Below are positions 35,840-43,624 of a stretch of 64,000 bases of DNA, in pieces. The notes under the pieces were generated by a model. That model ran no database searches and was not told where the DNA came from. It worked only from the letters and a program-made list of their open reading frames with translations. Position numbers and translations under genes: made by a program. The stretch spans positions 35,845 to 99,844 of the forward strand of contig JAESUH010000217.1 in NCBI GenBank assembly GCA_016763155.1, in the 5' to 3' direction. Positions within the stretch are counted from its first letter, which is position 1. Every line of letters begins with the position of its first letter. The DNA is from Rhizobiaceae bacterium. Lineage in GTDB: Bacteria; Pseudomonadota; Alphaproteobacteria; Rhizobiales; Rhizobiaceae.

Positions 35840-35956
35840 CGTCATTCCTGTGCTTGTCACAGGAATCCATGCAGTTAAGCGGGCTGCATTAACGATGGTT
35901 TGGATTCATCGGATAAGGGAGAGGAATGGTTCCCCTGTGCAAGCACAGGGGTAACG
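35840..35956. repeat. 117-bp palindromic intergenic element, intact copy 2
   Basis: Left arm CGTCATTCCTGTGCTTGTCA... (35840-35870) and right arm ATGGTTCCCCTGTGCAAGCA... (35926-35956), each 31 bases, inverted around 55 bases. Length equals copy 1 although the centre differs. It sits between convergent genes (carbonic anhydrase and asd) and may serve as a two-way terminator. Confidence 0.85.
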
Positions 35957-35984
35957 CTCTAAGAGCTAGGTGAATAGCTGCTTC

Positions 35985-37007
35985 TTATTTCTTCTTAAGC
36001 AGTCCGCGATTGACCAGCAATTCTGCAATCTGCACCGTATTAAGGGCTGCACCCTTGCGCAGATTATCGGAAACCACCCAAAGGTTGAGACCATTTTCCA
36101 CGGTGATATCTTCGCGGATACGGGAGATATAAGTCGCATCTTCGCCGGCGCATTCATAAGGGGTCATATAACCACCATCCTCATGTTTATCGATCACCAG
36201 ACAACCGGGAGCTTCGCGAAGAATATCACGGGCTTCCGTTGCAGAAATTGGGTTTTCAAACTCGATATTGACTGATTCCGCATGGCCAACAAAGACCGGC
36301 ACGCGCACGGCAGTACAAGTAACCTTGATATTTTTATCAAGAATTTTCTTGGTCTCTGCCAGCACCTTCCATTCTTCCTTGGTGTAACCATCTTCCATAA
36401 AATCATCGATATGAGGGATAACGTTGAAAGCAATGCGTTTGGTGAATTTTCTCACTTCAATTGGATCAGCTACAAACACTGCTCTGGTCTGCTCGAACAA
36501 TTCATCCATGGCCTCTTTGCCAGCGCCCGATACTGCCTGATAGGTAGAAACCACAACACGTTTGATTTTCGCTATGTCATGCAACGGTTTCAGAGCTACC
36601 ACCAGTTGAGCGGTGGAGCAATTTGGGTTGGCGATAATGTTCTTTTTGGAAAACCCTTCAATCGCATCTGCATTGACCTCGGGAACAATCAAAGGCACAG
36701 CGGAATCATAGCGAAACGCCGATGAATTATCGATGACAACACAGCCCTTGGCAGCAATTTTTGGTGCCCATTCCTTCGAAATTTTACCACCAGCGGACAT
36801 CAGTACTATATCTGTGCCGGAAAAATCGAAAGTATCCAGCGATCTAACCTTCAGGGATTTATCGCCAAAAGATACTTCCTTACCTTGTGACCGGCGCGAG
36901 GCCAGCGCCACCAATTCATCAATTGGAAAGCCCCGCTCATGCAGAATTTCCAACATTTCCTGGCCCACATTACCTGTGGCGCCAACGATTGCGACTTTAA
37001 TACCCAT
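35985..37007 (-). CDS. asd: Aspartate-semialdehyde dehydrogenase
   Basis: Asd reduces aspartyl phosphate to the semialdehyde, the common precursor of lysine/diaminopimelate, threonine and methionine. The 340-residue protein has the NADP motif VAIVGATGNVGQEMLEIL at its start, the active-site cysteine in NPNCSTAQLVVAL (about residue 129), SGAGKEAMDEL, and the catalytic histidine in VFVGHAESVNIEF. The ATG at 37007 has GGAG eight bases upstream. The upstream 230 bases hold a small ORF rich in Thr and Lys codons and possible alternative RNA folds, described separately. It is monocistronic here, convergent with the carbonic anhydrase gene. Confidence 0.95.
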   Translation of the reverse strand: MGIKVAIVGATGNVGQEMLEILHERGFPIDELVALASRRSQGKEVSFGDKSLKVRSLDTFDFSGTDIVLMSAGGKISKEWAPKIAAKGCVVIDNSSAFRYDSAVPLIVPEVNADAIEGFSKKNIIANPNCSTAQLVVALKPLHDIAKIKRVVVSTYQAVSGAGKEAMDELFEQTRAVFVADPIEVRKFTKRIAFNVIPHIDDFMEDGYTKEEWKVLAETKKILDKNIKVTCTAVRVPVFVGHAESVNIEFENPISATEARDILREAPGCLVIDKHEDGGYMTPYECAGEDATYISRIREDITVENGLNLWVVSDNLRKGAALNTVQIAELLVNRGLLKKK

Positions 37008-37101
37008 AATTTTGCTCCATGCGCTCTCCCCAAGGTTTCAGCCGAATGGCTGTTTCTCCCAGCTTGTGGCCCGGGAGAGATTTGGGAACAAGCAGAGGAA
37101 A
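37008..37101 (-). promoter_or_regulatory. asd leader with alternative base-pairing segments
   Basis: In the asd mRNA leader UCUCUCCC (37080 to 37073) can pair either with GGGAGA (37060 to 37055) or, as CUCUCCC, with GGGAGAG (37030 to 37024), about 17 bases before the start codon. A small CAGCC-AUUC-GGCUG hairpin (37052 to 37039) lies between. There is no U tract, so a classical intrinsic terminator is not seen. Confidence 0.35.
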
Positions 37102-37227
37102 TCAGACCTTGGTGGTCTTCTTTGCTGTGGTTGTTTTTGATGTGGCAACAGATGCGCAGCCGGACACATTCGCGTCAATGATTGACACGAGGAAATGGCC
37201 TGAATGAAAAACACACATATTGTGCAT
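37102..37227 (-). CDS. Candidate 41-residue leader peptide of asd
   Basis: Reading on the minus strand, ATG at 37227 is preceded by AGGAG at nine bases, a strong ribosome binding site. The 41-codon ORF starts MHNMCVFHSGHFLVSII and ends ATSKTTTAKKTTKV: ten of the last fourteen codons are Thr or Lys, apart from Ala, Ser and Val. Threonine and lysine are end products of the pathway in which the next gene, asd (94 bases downstream), acts. It resembles an amino-acid-sensing leader peptide rather than a functional protein. It is contained in the longer track ORF ending 37362, whose upstream part has no such binding site. Unrecognised as a protein family. Confidence 0.4.
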   Translation of the reverse strand: MHNMCVFHSGHFLVSIIDANVSGCASVATSKTTTAKKTTKV

Positions 37228-37343
37228 AGAATGCTGCTCCTGTTGGAAGATGTCATAGGGCATCTTCCCGATTGTCACAAGCCAACACGCCGCAAAATAT
37301 ACTAAATGTGTACTCCACCAAAATTGAGTGCTAGCTTTTTTGA

Positions 37344-37853
37344 ATGATTTTGCTACCACCACTTACTATTTGCGCATTTTCACCAATATTTCGCGAGGCA
37401 TTTAGAACGATGCTGCGCGAAAGCTGGACAGAAACCTATTCAGGTGAATTGGGAAAAGAAGTGGCCAAGGCCATGACCGAACGATTGTCTACGGATGATC
37501 TGGCAGGGCTGGTGCCAAGCCGGGATGAGCAGGCCGTGATTGCCCTGCAGGATAACGAGATTTGTGGCAGTGCTATTTCTGCGGCACGCGGAAACATAAC
37601 TTATCTTTGGGGCGTGTATGTTTTGCAGCGTTTTCAACGACAAGGCATTGGACGCGCATTATTGGCGAAGGCCGTGTTGGCTCATAGCATGGACAATGTG
37701 GTTGAAATTTTTGTCCTGAAGAGCAGTATCGGTGCGATAAAATTCTATGAGGGGCTGGGCTTTAAGCCTACCTCAGAGGATGATCTTGAGATATTGCCGG
37801 GGCTCTCCTACCCCTCAATGACCATGCAAATTCCTGCATCTGCTCTGGTGTAA
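37344..37853 (+). CDS. GNAT-family N-acetyltransferase
   Basis: A 169-residue acetyltransferase-fold protein. The acetyl-CoA loop is RFQRQGIGRALLAKAVLAH (Q/R-x-x-G-x-G/A pattern), preceded by ITYLWGVYVL and followed by the C-terminal block IFVLKSSIGAIKFYEGLGFKPTSEDDLE. The opening MLRESWTETYSGELG resembles GNATs that begin with a W-ETY segment. The substrate, which could be a small amine or a protein N-terminus, cannot be stated. Two starts are possible: ATG 37344 as in the track and ATG 37410, which has GCGAGG at some distance. It is flanked by convergent leuB and divergent asd leader sequence, and appears monocistronic. Confidence 0.8.
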   Translation: MILLPPLTICAFSPIFREAFRTMLRESWTETYSGELGKEVAKAMTERLSTDDLAGLVPSRDEQAVIALQDNEICGSAISAARGNITYLWGVYVLQRFQRQGIGRALLAKAVLAHSMDNVVEIFVLKSSIGAIKFYEGLGFKPTSEDDLEILPGLSYPSMTMQIPASALV

Positions 37854-37864
37854 AAAGCAAAATA

Positions 37865-37895
37865 CGCGGGCAGTTTTTCGTTAAACCGCCCACGC
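37865..37895. terminator. Hairpin between convergent GNAT and leuB genes
   Basis: GCGGGCAGTTT and AAACCGCCCACGC pair with two interruptions around a TTCGTT loop. It sits between two stop codons, so it may end both transcripts. A clean T run is missing on the plus side (TTATTTT after a few bases). Confidence 0.45.
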
Positions 37896-37916
37896 ACTTA
37901 TTTTGGTAATTCAGAA

Positions 37917-39029
37917 TTAGGCTGACAATGCTGCCATCTCAGCAATAATAGCTGCGCCCATTTCTTCTGTTGTAATCTGAGTGCAACCTTCAGACATGAT
38001 ATCTCCGGTGCGTTTGCCGGTATCAAGTACGTTGGCAATGGCTTTTTCCAGATTATCGGCTTCTTCGGTCATCTCGAATGAATAGCGCATGCACATGGCA
38101 AAGCTGGCGATCATTGCAATCGGGTTGGCAATGCCTTGGCCTGCAATATCGGGTGCCGAACCATGTACGGGCTCATAGAGTGCCTTGCGTTTTTTGGTAA
38201 TCGGATCTGGAGCTCCAAGAGATGCGGAAGGCAACATGCCGAGAGAACCGGTCAACATCGCTGCAACATCAGACAGCATATCGCCAAAGAGGTTATCTGT
38301 GACGATTACATCAAACTGTTTTGGCCAGCGCACAAGCTGCATACCACCAGCATCGGCCAGCATGTGATCAAGCTCAACATCTGGGTAGTTTTCTTTGTGG
38401 TATTTGGTAACCACCTGGTTCCAAAGCACGCCGGGTTTCATCACATTGCGTTTTTCCATTGAAGTAACCCGGTTACTTCTGGTGCGGGCCATCTCAAAGG
38501 CCACGCCGGAAATCCGCTCAATTTCGTAGGTGTCATAAACCTGCGTATCGATTGCGCGCTGCTGTCCATTGCCAAGGTCGATGATTTCTTTCGGCTCGCC
38601 AAAATAAACACCGCCGGTCAGTTCACGGACGATCAGGATATCGAGGCCATCCACCACTTCCTTACGCAGGGAAGATGAATTTGCCAGCGCCGGATAACAA
38701 ATGGCCGGGCGTAGATTTGCAAACAGTTCCATATCTTTGCGCAAGCGCAACAGACCAGCTTCCGGGCGAGCTTCATAGGCAACATCATCCCACTTGGGGC
38801 CACCCACGGCACCGAAAAGCACGGCATCTGAAGCAACGGCTTTTTCCATGTCTTCATCAGAAATTGCTACGCCATGAGCGTCATAGGCGCTGCCGCCTAC
38901 AAGGCCGGAATCAGTTTCAAACCCTGTAGAAAGGTTTTCATTCATCCAATTGATCAGTTTTTCAACTTCAGCCATGATTGCAGGGCCAATGCCGTCGCCG
39001 GGCAACAGGAATATTTTGCGGTTAGCCAT
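37917..39029 (-). CDS. leuB: 3-isopropylmalate dehydrogenase
   Basis: LeuB oxidises and decarboxylates 3-isopropylmalate to 2-ketoisocaproate in leucine synthesis. The 370-residue protein begins [20 protein letters not shown], and shows the substrate-binding arginines in [16 protein letters not shown], the metal/nucleotide block [29 protein letters not shown] and [18 protein letters not shown]. The motif layout is standard for the IPMDH family and no residues appear missing. It follows leuD on the same strand with 23 bases between, giving the order leuD-leuB. The absence of leuC here is normal for alphaproteobacteria, where it is often elsewhere. Confidence 0.95.
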   Translation of the reverse strand: MANRKIFLLPGDGIGPAIMAEVEKLINWMNENLSTGFETDSGLVGGSAYDAHGVAISDEDMEKAVASDAVLFGAVGGPKWDDVAYEARPEAGLLRLRKDMELFANLRPAICYPALANSSSLRKEVVDGLDILIVRELTGGVYFGEPKEIIDLGNGQQRAIDTQVYDTYEIERISGVAFEMARTRSNRVTSMEKRNVMKPGVLWNQVVTKYHKENYPDVELDHMLADAGGMQLVRWPKQFDVIVTDNLFGDMLSDVAAMLTGSLGMLPSASLGAPDPITKKRKALYEPVHGSAPDIAGQGIANPIAMIASFAMCMRYSFEMTEEADNLEKAIANVLDTGKRTGDIMSEGCTQITTEEMGAAIIAEMAALSA

Positions 39030-39052
39030 AGATATTTGCCTTTAATTTTAAT

Positions 39053-39658
39053 TCAGACCCAAGGATGGGTTTTGGAATATTTATCTTCAAAACTATCAAT
39101 ATCACGGGATTTTCCCATCGTCTCGCCAATGTCATCAATGCCTTCAAGCAGACGATGTTTGCGGTTGGGATCCATCTCAAACTTGATCTCTCCACCATCG
39201 GGACCGGTGATGGTTTGATCTTCCAGATTGATCGTCAGCTTGGCGTTGGCACCGCGATTTGCATCTTCCATCAAGGCTTCAAGTTCCTTGGGCGATACGA
39301 TGATCGGCAGGATGCCGTTCTTGAAGCAGTTATTGTAGAAAATATCTGCAATGCTGGTGGAGATGATGCAACGAATGCCATAATCCAACAACGCCCAGGG
39401 CGCATGTTCGCGTGATGAGCCACAGCCGAAATTATCTCCAGCTACCAAGATCTCAACACCTTCATAGGCGGGCTTGTTGAGTACAAAATCCGGGTTTTCC
39501 GAACCATCTTCGTTAAAGCGCATTTCTGCAAACAGACCAATACCTAAGCCTGTGCGTTTAATGGTTTTGAGATAGTCTTTCGGGATGATCATATCGGTAT
39601 CGATATTAACGATCGGCAGGGGGGCTGCCGTCGAAGTCAGGGTCTTGAATTTATCCAT
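39053..39658 (-). CDS. leuD: 3-isopropylmalate dehydratase small subunit
   Basis: LeuD is the swivel-domain subunit that works with the iron-sulfur subunit LeuC to isomerise 2- to 3-isopropylmalate. The 201-residue length is right for the proteobacterial form. Motifs include [20 protein letters not shown] near the start and the conserved substrate loop [21 protein letters not shown] (about residue 70-90). LeuC is not in this window. It lies directly upstream of leuB, and the intergenic region to the divergent CitE-like gene is about 140 bases, holding its promoter. No leader peptide with repeated leucine codons is seen there. Confidence 0.95.
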   Translation of the reverse strand: MDKFKTLTSTAAPLPIVNIDTDMIIPKDYLKTIKRTGLGIGLFAEMRFNEDGSENPDFVLNKPAYEGVEILVAGDNFGCGSSREHAPWALLDYGIRCIISTSIADIFYNNCFKNGILPIIVSPKELEALMEDANRGANAKLTINLEDQTITGPDGGEIKFEMDPNRKHRLLEGIDDIGETMGKSRDIDSFEDKYSKTHPWV

Positions 39659-39802
39659 TTTGGGTGTGCTCTTAATAAACCGGAATGTCTGTTTGAGGAT
39701 TTACACCAAGGGAAGCGTTGCGTCGAGAGCAAAATGGTAGCGCAGTGGCGTTGCTTTACAGTCGAGCCTTGCAATGTAGTTTTTCATCGTCCAAAAAAGG
39801 CT

Positions 39803-40669
39803 ATGGTATTCTTTCACAAAAACTGGCGACAGCGCCGCTCCGTCCTCTTCAGTCCAGCAGCCAATCGCAGGGCCTTGGAAAAAGCTCCGAACCTAAAATG
39901 CGATGGTATTATCTTCGATCTCGAAGATTCCATTGCTGATAGCCAGCGCAGTGACGCCCATCAAAATTTGATCGATCTGGTAAAAGATACAGATTTCGCC
40001 GGGATGGAACGCATAATCCGCCTGCCGCAACTGGACCAACCTAGCTTTAGCGATGATCTGGCTGTTTCACTTGCCTGCAATGTGGATGCGCTATTATTGC
40101 CCAAAGTGCGGGATGCAGCAGATATTGCGGCATTTCAGCAAATGCTGAAGGACGCGCCAGAAAGCCTACAAATATGGGCGATGATTGAGACACCCGGCGC
40201 ATTGTTGAATTTACATGAAATTGCCAAATGCGGCGAAGACACCAGGTTAAATTGCCTGATGGTTGGCCCTAATGACCTAGCAAAAGAAACCGGCGCCAAA
40301 ATGGAACTTGGGCGGCAGGTTATGATGCCGTGGCTAATGCAGATCTTGGCGGCCGCACGGGCCTATAACCTTTGTATGCTGGATGGGGTATTTAATAATT
40401 TCGGTGATGCTGATGGCTTTGATGCTGAATGTCGGCAAGGTGCTTCCATGGGATATGATGGAAAAACCTTGATTCACCCATCACAGATTGATGCTGCAAA
40501 TCTTCGTTTTGGCCCGACAATGCATGATACCGAACAGGCCGAGGCAATTATCAATGCTTTTAGCGATCCGGCCAATGAGGGCAAAGCGGTGCTGCAAATC
40601 GATGGAGAAATGTTTGAATTTTTGCATCTGGAGCAAGCTCAGCAACTGATTTCATCTTTGAAAAATTGA
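39803..40669 (+). CDS. HpcH/HpaI aldolase/citrate lyase-family protein (CitE-like)
   Basis: A 288-residue TIM-barrel protein of the CitE-like group, which cleaves or hydrolyses (3S)-malyl-, citramalyl- or HMG-type CoA esters. Motifs: RSVLFSPAANRRALEKAPNL at the start, IIFDLEDSIADSQR (metal/phosphate side), ALLLPKVRDAADI, WAMIETPGALLNL (metal glutamate), GPNDLAKETG, and GKTLIHPSQIDAAN. The track opens at 39734; ATG 39803 (MVFFHKNWRQRRSVLF) is preferred since it begins near the conserved strand and has AAAAAAGG just ahead, although spacing is short. It is followed 12 bases later by a DUF1737 gene. The CoA substrate cannot be told from sequence. Confidence 0.82.
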   Translation: MVFFHKNWRQRRSVLFSPAANRRALEKAPNLKCDGIIFDLEDSIADSQRSDAHQNLIDLVKDTDFAGMERIIRLPQLDQPSFSDDLAVSLACNVDALLLPKVRDAADIAAFQQMLKDAPESLQIWAMIETPGALLNLHEIAKCGEDTRLNCLMVGPNDLAKETGAKMELGRQVMMPWLMQILAAARAYNLCMLDGVFNNFGDADGFDAECRQGASMGYDGKTLIHPSQIDAANLRFGPTMHDTEQAEAIINAFSDPANEGKAVLQIDGEMFEFLHLEQAQQLISSLKN

Positions 40670-40681
40670 GGACATTCCAAA

Positions 40682-40888
40682 ATGGCCAAATTATATAGAA
40701 TACTCACTGGCACAGATGATGCCGCCTTTTGTCACAAAATTACCAAAGCCCTGAATGATGGCTGGGACCTCCACGGTTCGCCAACCGTCTCTTTCAACAC
40801 CAAAGACAATCGAACAATTTGCGCGCAGGCTGTAACCAAAGACGTGGTCGCCCCGTACAATCCCGACATCTCTCTCTCAGAGCAGTAA
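40682..40888 (+). CDS. DUF1737 small protein
   Basis: A 68-residue protein that is nearly all one DUF1737 domain: LYRILTGTDDAAFCHKITKALNDGW is the defining stretch, followed by DLHGSPTVSFNTKDNR. No catalytic motif or signal peptide is visible; such proteins are usually cytoplasmic and of unknown role, and are often found next to acyl-CoA-related genes in Alphaproteobacteria. It follows the CitE-like gene after 12 bases with GAGGA before its ATG, so they are likely co-transcribed. Its stop is one base from the stop of the convergent lipoprotein gene, with no terminator between them. Confidence 0.82.
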   Translation: MAKLYRILTGTDDAAFCHKITKALNDGWDLHGSPTVSFNTKDNRTICAQAVTKDVVAPYNPDISLSEQ

Positions 40889-40889
40889 A

Positions 40890-42116
40890 TTAACTGCCTG
40901 AGCGGCTAAAGGTTTTGGGTGCCGGGCTGACCAATTGCTCACGGCCATTATTAATTTGATATATGGCCAGGCCGCGCTCAGTGGTTCCGTTGGAAAGCAA
41001 TCTGAACAGGCCATTTGTTCCGGTAAAGCCACGGCGATTTTCAATTACAGAGCTTGAAAAGGCCCGCTTTGCCCCGTTTTGGCGCACCAGTTCAGATACC
41101 AGAGTTACAGCATCATACCCAAGGGCTGCCTGAACTCCCGGCTTGCTGTTATACGTGGTCTGATAGCGTTGGGCAAAGGCAGTAAAATTGCTGATGTCAC
41201 GTTTGGGATAGAGCGCGCCGGAAAGCGATCTGTCGGATAGTTTGACCGTTTCCCAGTTGCCAGACCCTAAAACCTGTTTGCCCTTAATGGAAAGACCAAG
41301 TTCTTTCATCGTCGATAACATGATGCCGGGAACTGGCCCACCATCTGGAATATAGATACTATCTGCCCCTTCAAGCTGGCTTGAACTGGCACCAATTGCA
41401 GAACGAATGCTCTCGGCGTTACGATCGTATTTGACAACGCTGACCACCATGCCTGATGTTGCTGCTACTTTTTTCAGCACAGATTCACGCAAAGCGCCTT
41501 CGGCATTGTTGGGAAGAAGGGCTAAAACTGAGCGTCTACCTTTGGAGGCTGCAAATGTAATCATTCGCTTGGTGTCACCCTGGGGGGTGAACGAGATCAA
41601 ATAGACCCCTCTTTTTGCAACGCTTGTATCCGTTGAAAATGCAAACATTGTTACATTTGCCGGTTGGGTAATGCCTGAAGCGGCACTCACACTGCCAGAA
41701 AATAGCGGACCAATAATGGCTGAAGAACCCTCCAGCACGGCTTCATTAGCAACACCTTGAGCGGATGAGGCTTGCCCGGCTGTATCCTTGATTACCAATT
41801 GCAGGGTCTTATTGCCAAAATCTGACATGGCTAACAAAGCACCATTACGAATTTCGTTGGCAACAGCTGCTCCATTTCCAGCGGCAGATTTGGGCAATAG
41901 CAGTGCGACCCGAACGGTGCCCTGGCCGAAAACGTCGCCCTTTGGGTTTGCGCTTAAAACGCGCGGTGTGTTATTTTGCTGATCATTTTGAGTGCCGGAA
42001 ACACCGAAGTTGGAAGATTGACAAGCAACCAAAAACAGCGAGGTTGCGATAACCAAGCCACGCCCGACAGCCTTGCTAAAACGCAATGGCTGTTTGTATT
42101 CCAGATTTTGCCGCAT
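40890..42116 (-). CDS. Penicillin-binding protein activator LpoA-like lipoprotein
   Basis: A 408-residue lipoprotein with a lipobox SLFLVACQSS (cysteine near residue 32) and a type I periplasmic-binding-protein fold (VRVALLLPKSAAGNGAAVANEI and IGPLFSGSVSAASGI). The family is annotated variously as LpoA-like PBP activator or Leu/Ile/Val-binding protein. The position, divergent to rsmI-yraN, recreates the lpoA-yraN-rsmI neighbourhood of gammaproteobacteria, supporting a role in peptidoglycan synthesis at the inner face of the outer membrane. The start is set at ATG 42116 because GGAG lies eight bases ahead; track start 42164 adds 16 unlikely residues. Alternative function as a ligand sensor is possible. 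Confidence 0.8.
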   Translation of the reverse strand: MRQNLEYKQPLRFSKAVGRGLVIATSLFLVACQSSNFGVSGTQNDQQNNTPRVLSANPKGDVFGQGTVRVALLLPKSAAGNGAAVANEIRNGALLAMSDFGNKTLQLVIKDTAGQASSAQGVANEAVLEGSSAIIGPLFSGSVSAASGITQPANVTMFAFSTDTSVAKRGVYLISFTPQGDTKRMITFAASKGRRSVLALLPNNAEGALRESVLKKVAATSGMVVSVVKYDRNAESIRSAIGASSSQLEGADSIYIPDGGPVPGIMLSTMKELGLSIKGKQVLGSGNWETVKLSDRSLSGALYPKRDISNFTAFAQRYQTTYNSKPGVQAALGYDAVTLVSELVRQNGAKRAFSSSVIENRRGFTGTNGLFRLLSNGTTERGLAIYQINNGREQLVSPAPKTFSRSGS

Positions 42117-42325
42117 ACTCATAACTCCAGGTCTTAACCCCAGAATAAAACTTGCCTCTAACAAATTTTACCCTCTATCTGGGGTCAGCCAATTCTTAGT
42201 GTCCAATTTTTGCAATTTGTACAGATAAATGTCAAAGAATTGAACGTTATTTATATTTATTACAGTTGATAAAGCGATGTCGTCAGATTCTTTTGCAATT
42301 CTGATGACTTCAGAAAGAAGTACTA

Positions 42326-43204
42326 ATGTCTGGTTATGTCATCGAAAACGCTACTTTTAACCAGCGCAGCCTCACTCCCGCCCTCTATATTGTCGCGACC
42401 CCCATTGGCAATTTGTCTGACATTACAATTAGGGCGCTGGAGACCCTTTCATCGTGTGATCTGATTGCTTGCGAGGATACAAGGGTGACGGGAAAGCTGC
42501 TCAACCGATTCGCTATTAAAAAACGCATGTTTCCTTACCATGAGCATAATGCTGAAATTGCCGGTCAAAAACTGATCGAAGCCTTGCAGCAGGGCAAGTC
42601 TGTGGCGCTGGTATCAGATGCCGGTACGCCCCTTATATCCGACCCCGGGTTTAAACTGATCGGACTGGCTGTGGCAGAAGGAATTCCCGTGGTGCCAATT
42701 CCTGGTTGCTCGGCACCAATGGCTGCATTGGTTGCAAGTGGCCTGCCAAGCGATGGTTTCCATTTCGCTGGGTTTTTGCCACCCAAAATGGTTGCCCGCA
42801 AAAAGCGGTTGCAGGAATTACAAACCATTCCTTCGACGATCATTTTATTTGAAAGCCCCAAAAGAATTGGTGCCTGCCTGCAGGATCTGGCTGAAGTGTT
42901 CGACCCTGAAAGGAAGGGAGCCGTTTGCCGTGAGTTGACCAAGTTGCATGAAGAAATTGTGCGCGGTTCACTGTCAAAATTAGCCGAACATTTTAAGGGT
43001 GATGCACCAAAGGGTGAAATTGTCATTGTCATTGGCCCGCCAAATACAAATTCTGACACAGTGGATGTGGATGAAATGCTGGGGGAATTACTGGAAAGAA
43101 TGCCCGTTAGTCGGGCAGCAGCAGAAGCCGCCGGACTATCCGGCCTGCCAAAGCGTGACTTATATAAACGTGCGCTCGCGCTAAAAGATGCTTCAAAGCA
43201 ATGA
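42326..43204 (+). CDS. rsmI: 16S rRNA (cytidine(1402)-2'-O)-methyltransferase
   Basis: RsmI places the 2'-O-methyl group on C1402 in the ribosomal decoding centre using S-adenosylmethionine. The 292-residue protein has the tetrapyrrole-methylase fold: LYIVATPIGNLSDITIRALETL at the start, CEDTRVTGKLLNRF, VALVSDAGTPLISDPG and PIPGCSAPMAALVASGLPSD, all family hallmarks. The C-terminal small domain (about 240-290) is complete. It overlaps yraN by four bases (ATGA). A large antisense frame (42565-43467 in the track) is a shadow. Confidence 0.94.
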   Translation: MSGYVIENATFNQRSLTPALYIVATPIGNLSDITIRALETLSSCDLIACEDTRVTGKLLNRFAIKKRMFPYHEHNAEIAGQKLIEALQQGKSVALVSDAGTPLISDPGFKLIGLAVAEGIPVVPIPGCSAPMAALVASGLPSDGFHFAGFLPPKMVARKKRLQELQTIPSTIILFESPKRIGACLQDLAEVFDPERKGAVCRELTKLHEEIVRGSLSKLAEHFKGDAPKGEIVIVIGPPNTNSDTVDVDEMLGELLERMPVSRAAAEAAGLSGLPKRDLYKRALALKDASKQ

Positions 43205-43554
43205 ACAAGGCAAAACGCCAAGCCTATAATAAAGGGTTCTGGGCGGAATTTCTTGCCGCATGGTTTTTGCGATTTAAGGGATATCGCATTCTTCATATGC
43301 GTTTTAAAACCAACTCCGGTGAGATCGATATTATCGCCAAAAAGAGCGATTTGATTGCCTTTGTCGAAGTGAAGGCGCGCAAAAATGTTCAAAGCGCTGT
43401 GGATGCTGTGAGCGTTACCGCTCAACGGCGCATTTCCAACGCCGCTGATATTTGGCTTTCCTGGCAATCCAATGCAAACACCTATTCATTGCGATTTGAT
43501 ATAATCGCAGTACAGCCATGGAAATTGCCGGTACATTTCAAAGATGCTTTTTAA
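43201..43554 (+). CDS. YraN/UPF0102 family endonuclease-like protein
   Basis: A 117-residue protein of the UPF0102 family with a PD-(D/E)xK nuclease-like core: GFWAEFLAAWFLRFKGYRILHMR, then GEIDIIAKKSDLIAFVEVKARK, where D and E-V-K are the catalytic-type residues. The biological role is not firmly known. It is coupled to rsmI and lies upstream of gshB by about 70 bases, a neighbourhood kept in many proteobacteria. The start at ATG 43201 overlaps the rsmI stop. Confidence 0.88.
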   Translation: MNKAKRQAYNKGFWAEFLAAWFLRFKGYRILHMRFKTNSGEIDIIAKKSDLIAFVEVKARKNVQSAVDAVSVTAQRRISNAADIWLSWQSNANTYSLRFDIIAVQPWKLPVHFKDAF

Positions 43555-43624
43555 GCACTTGCAAAATCCGGCCTGTGGGTTTTAGTGGCTACAGAAAATT
43601 ATCATCACGCATTGGAAAAAAAGT

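Noticed and set aside
42565-43467. 300-codon minus-strand ORF antisense to rsmI and yraN
   Set aside because: It lies wholly opposite two well-recognised genes, has no family likeness and a composition typical of an antisense shadow.
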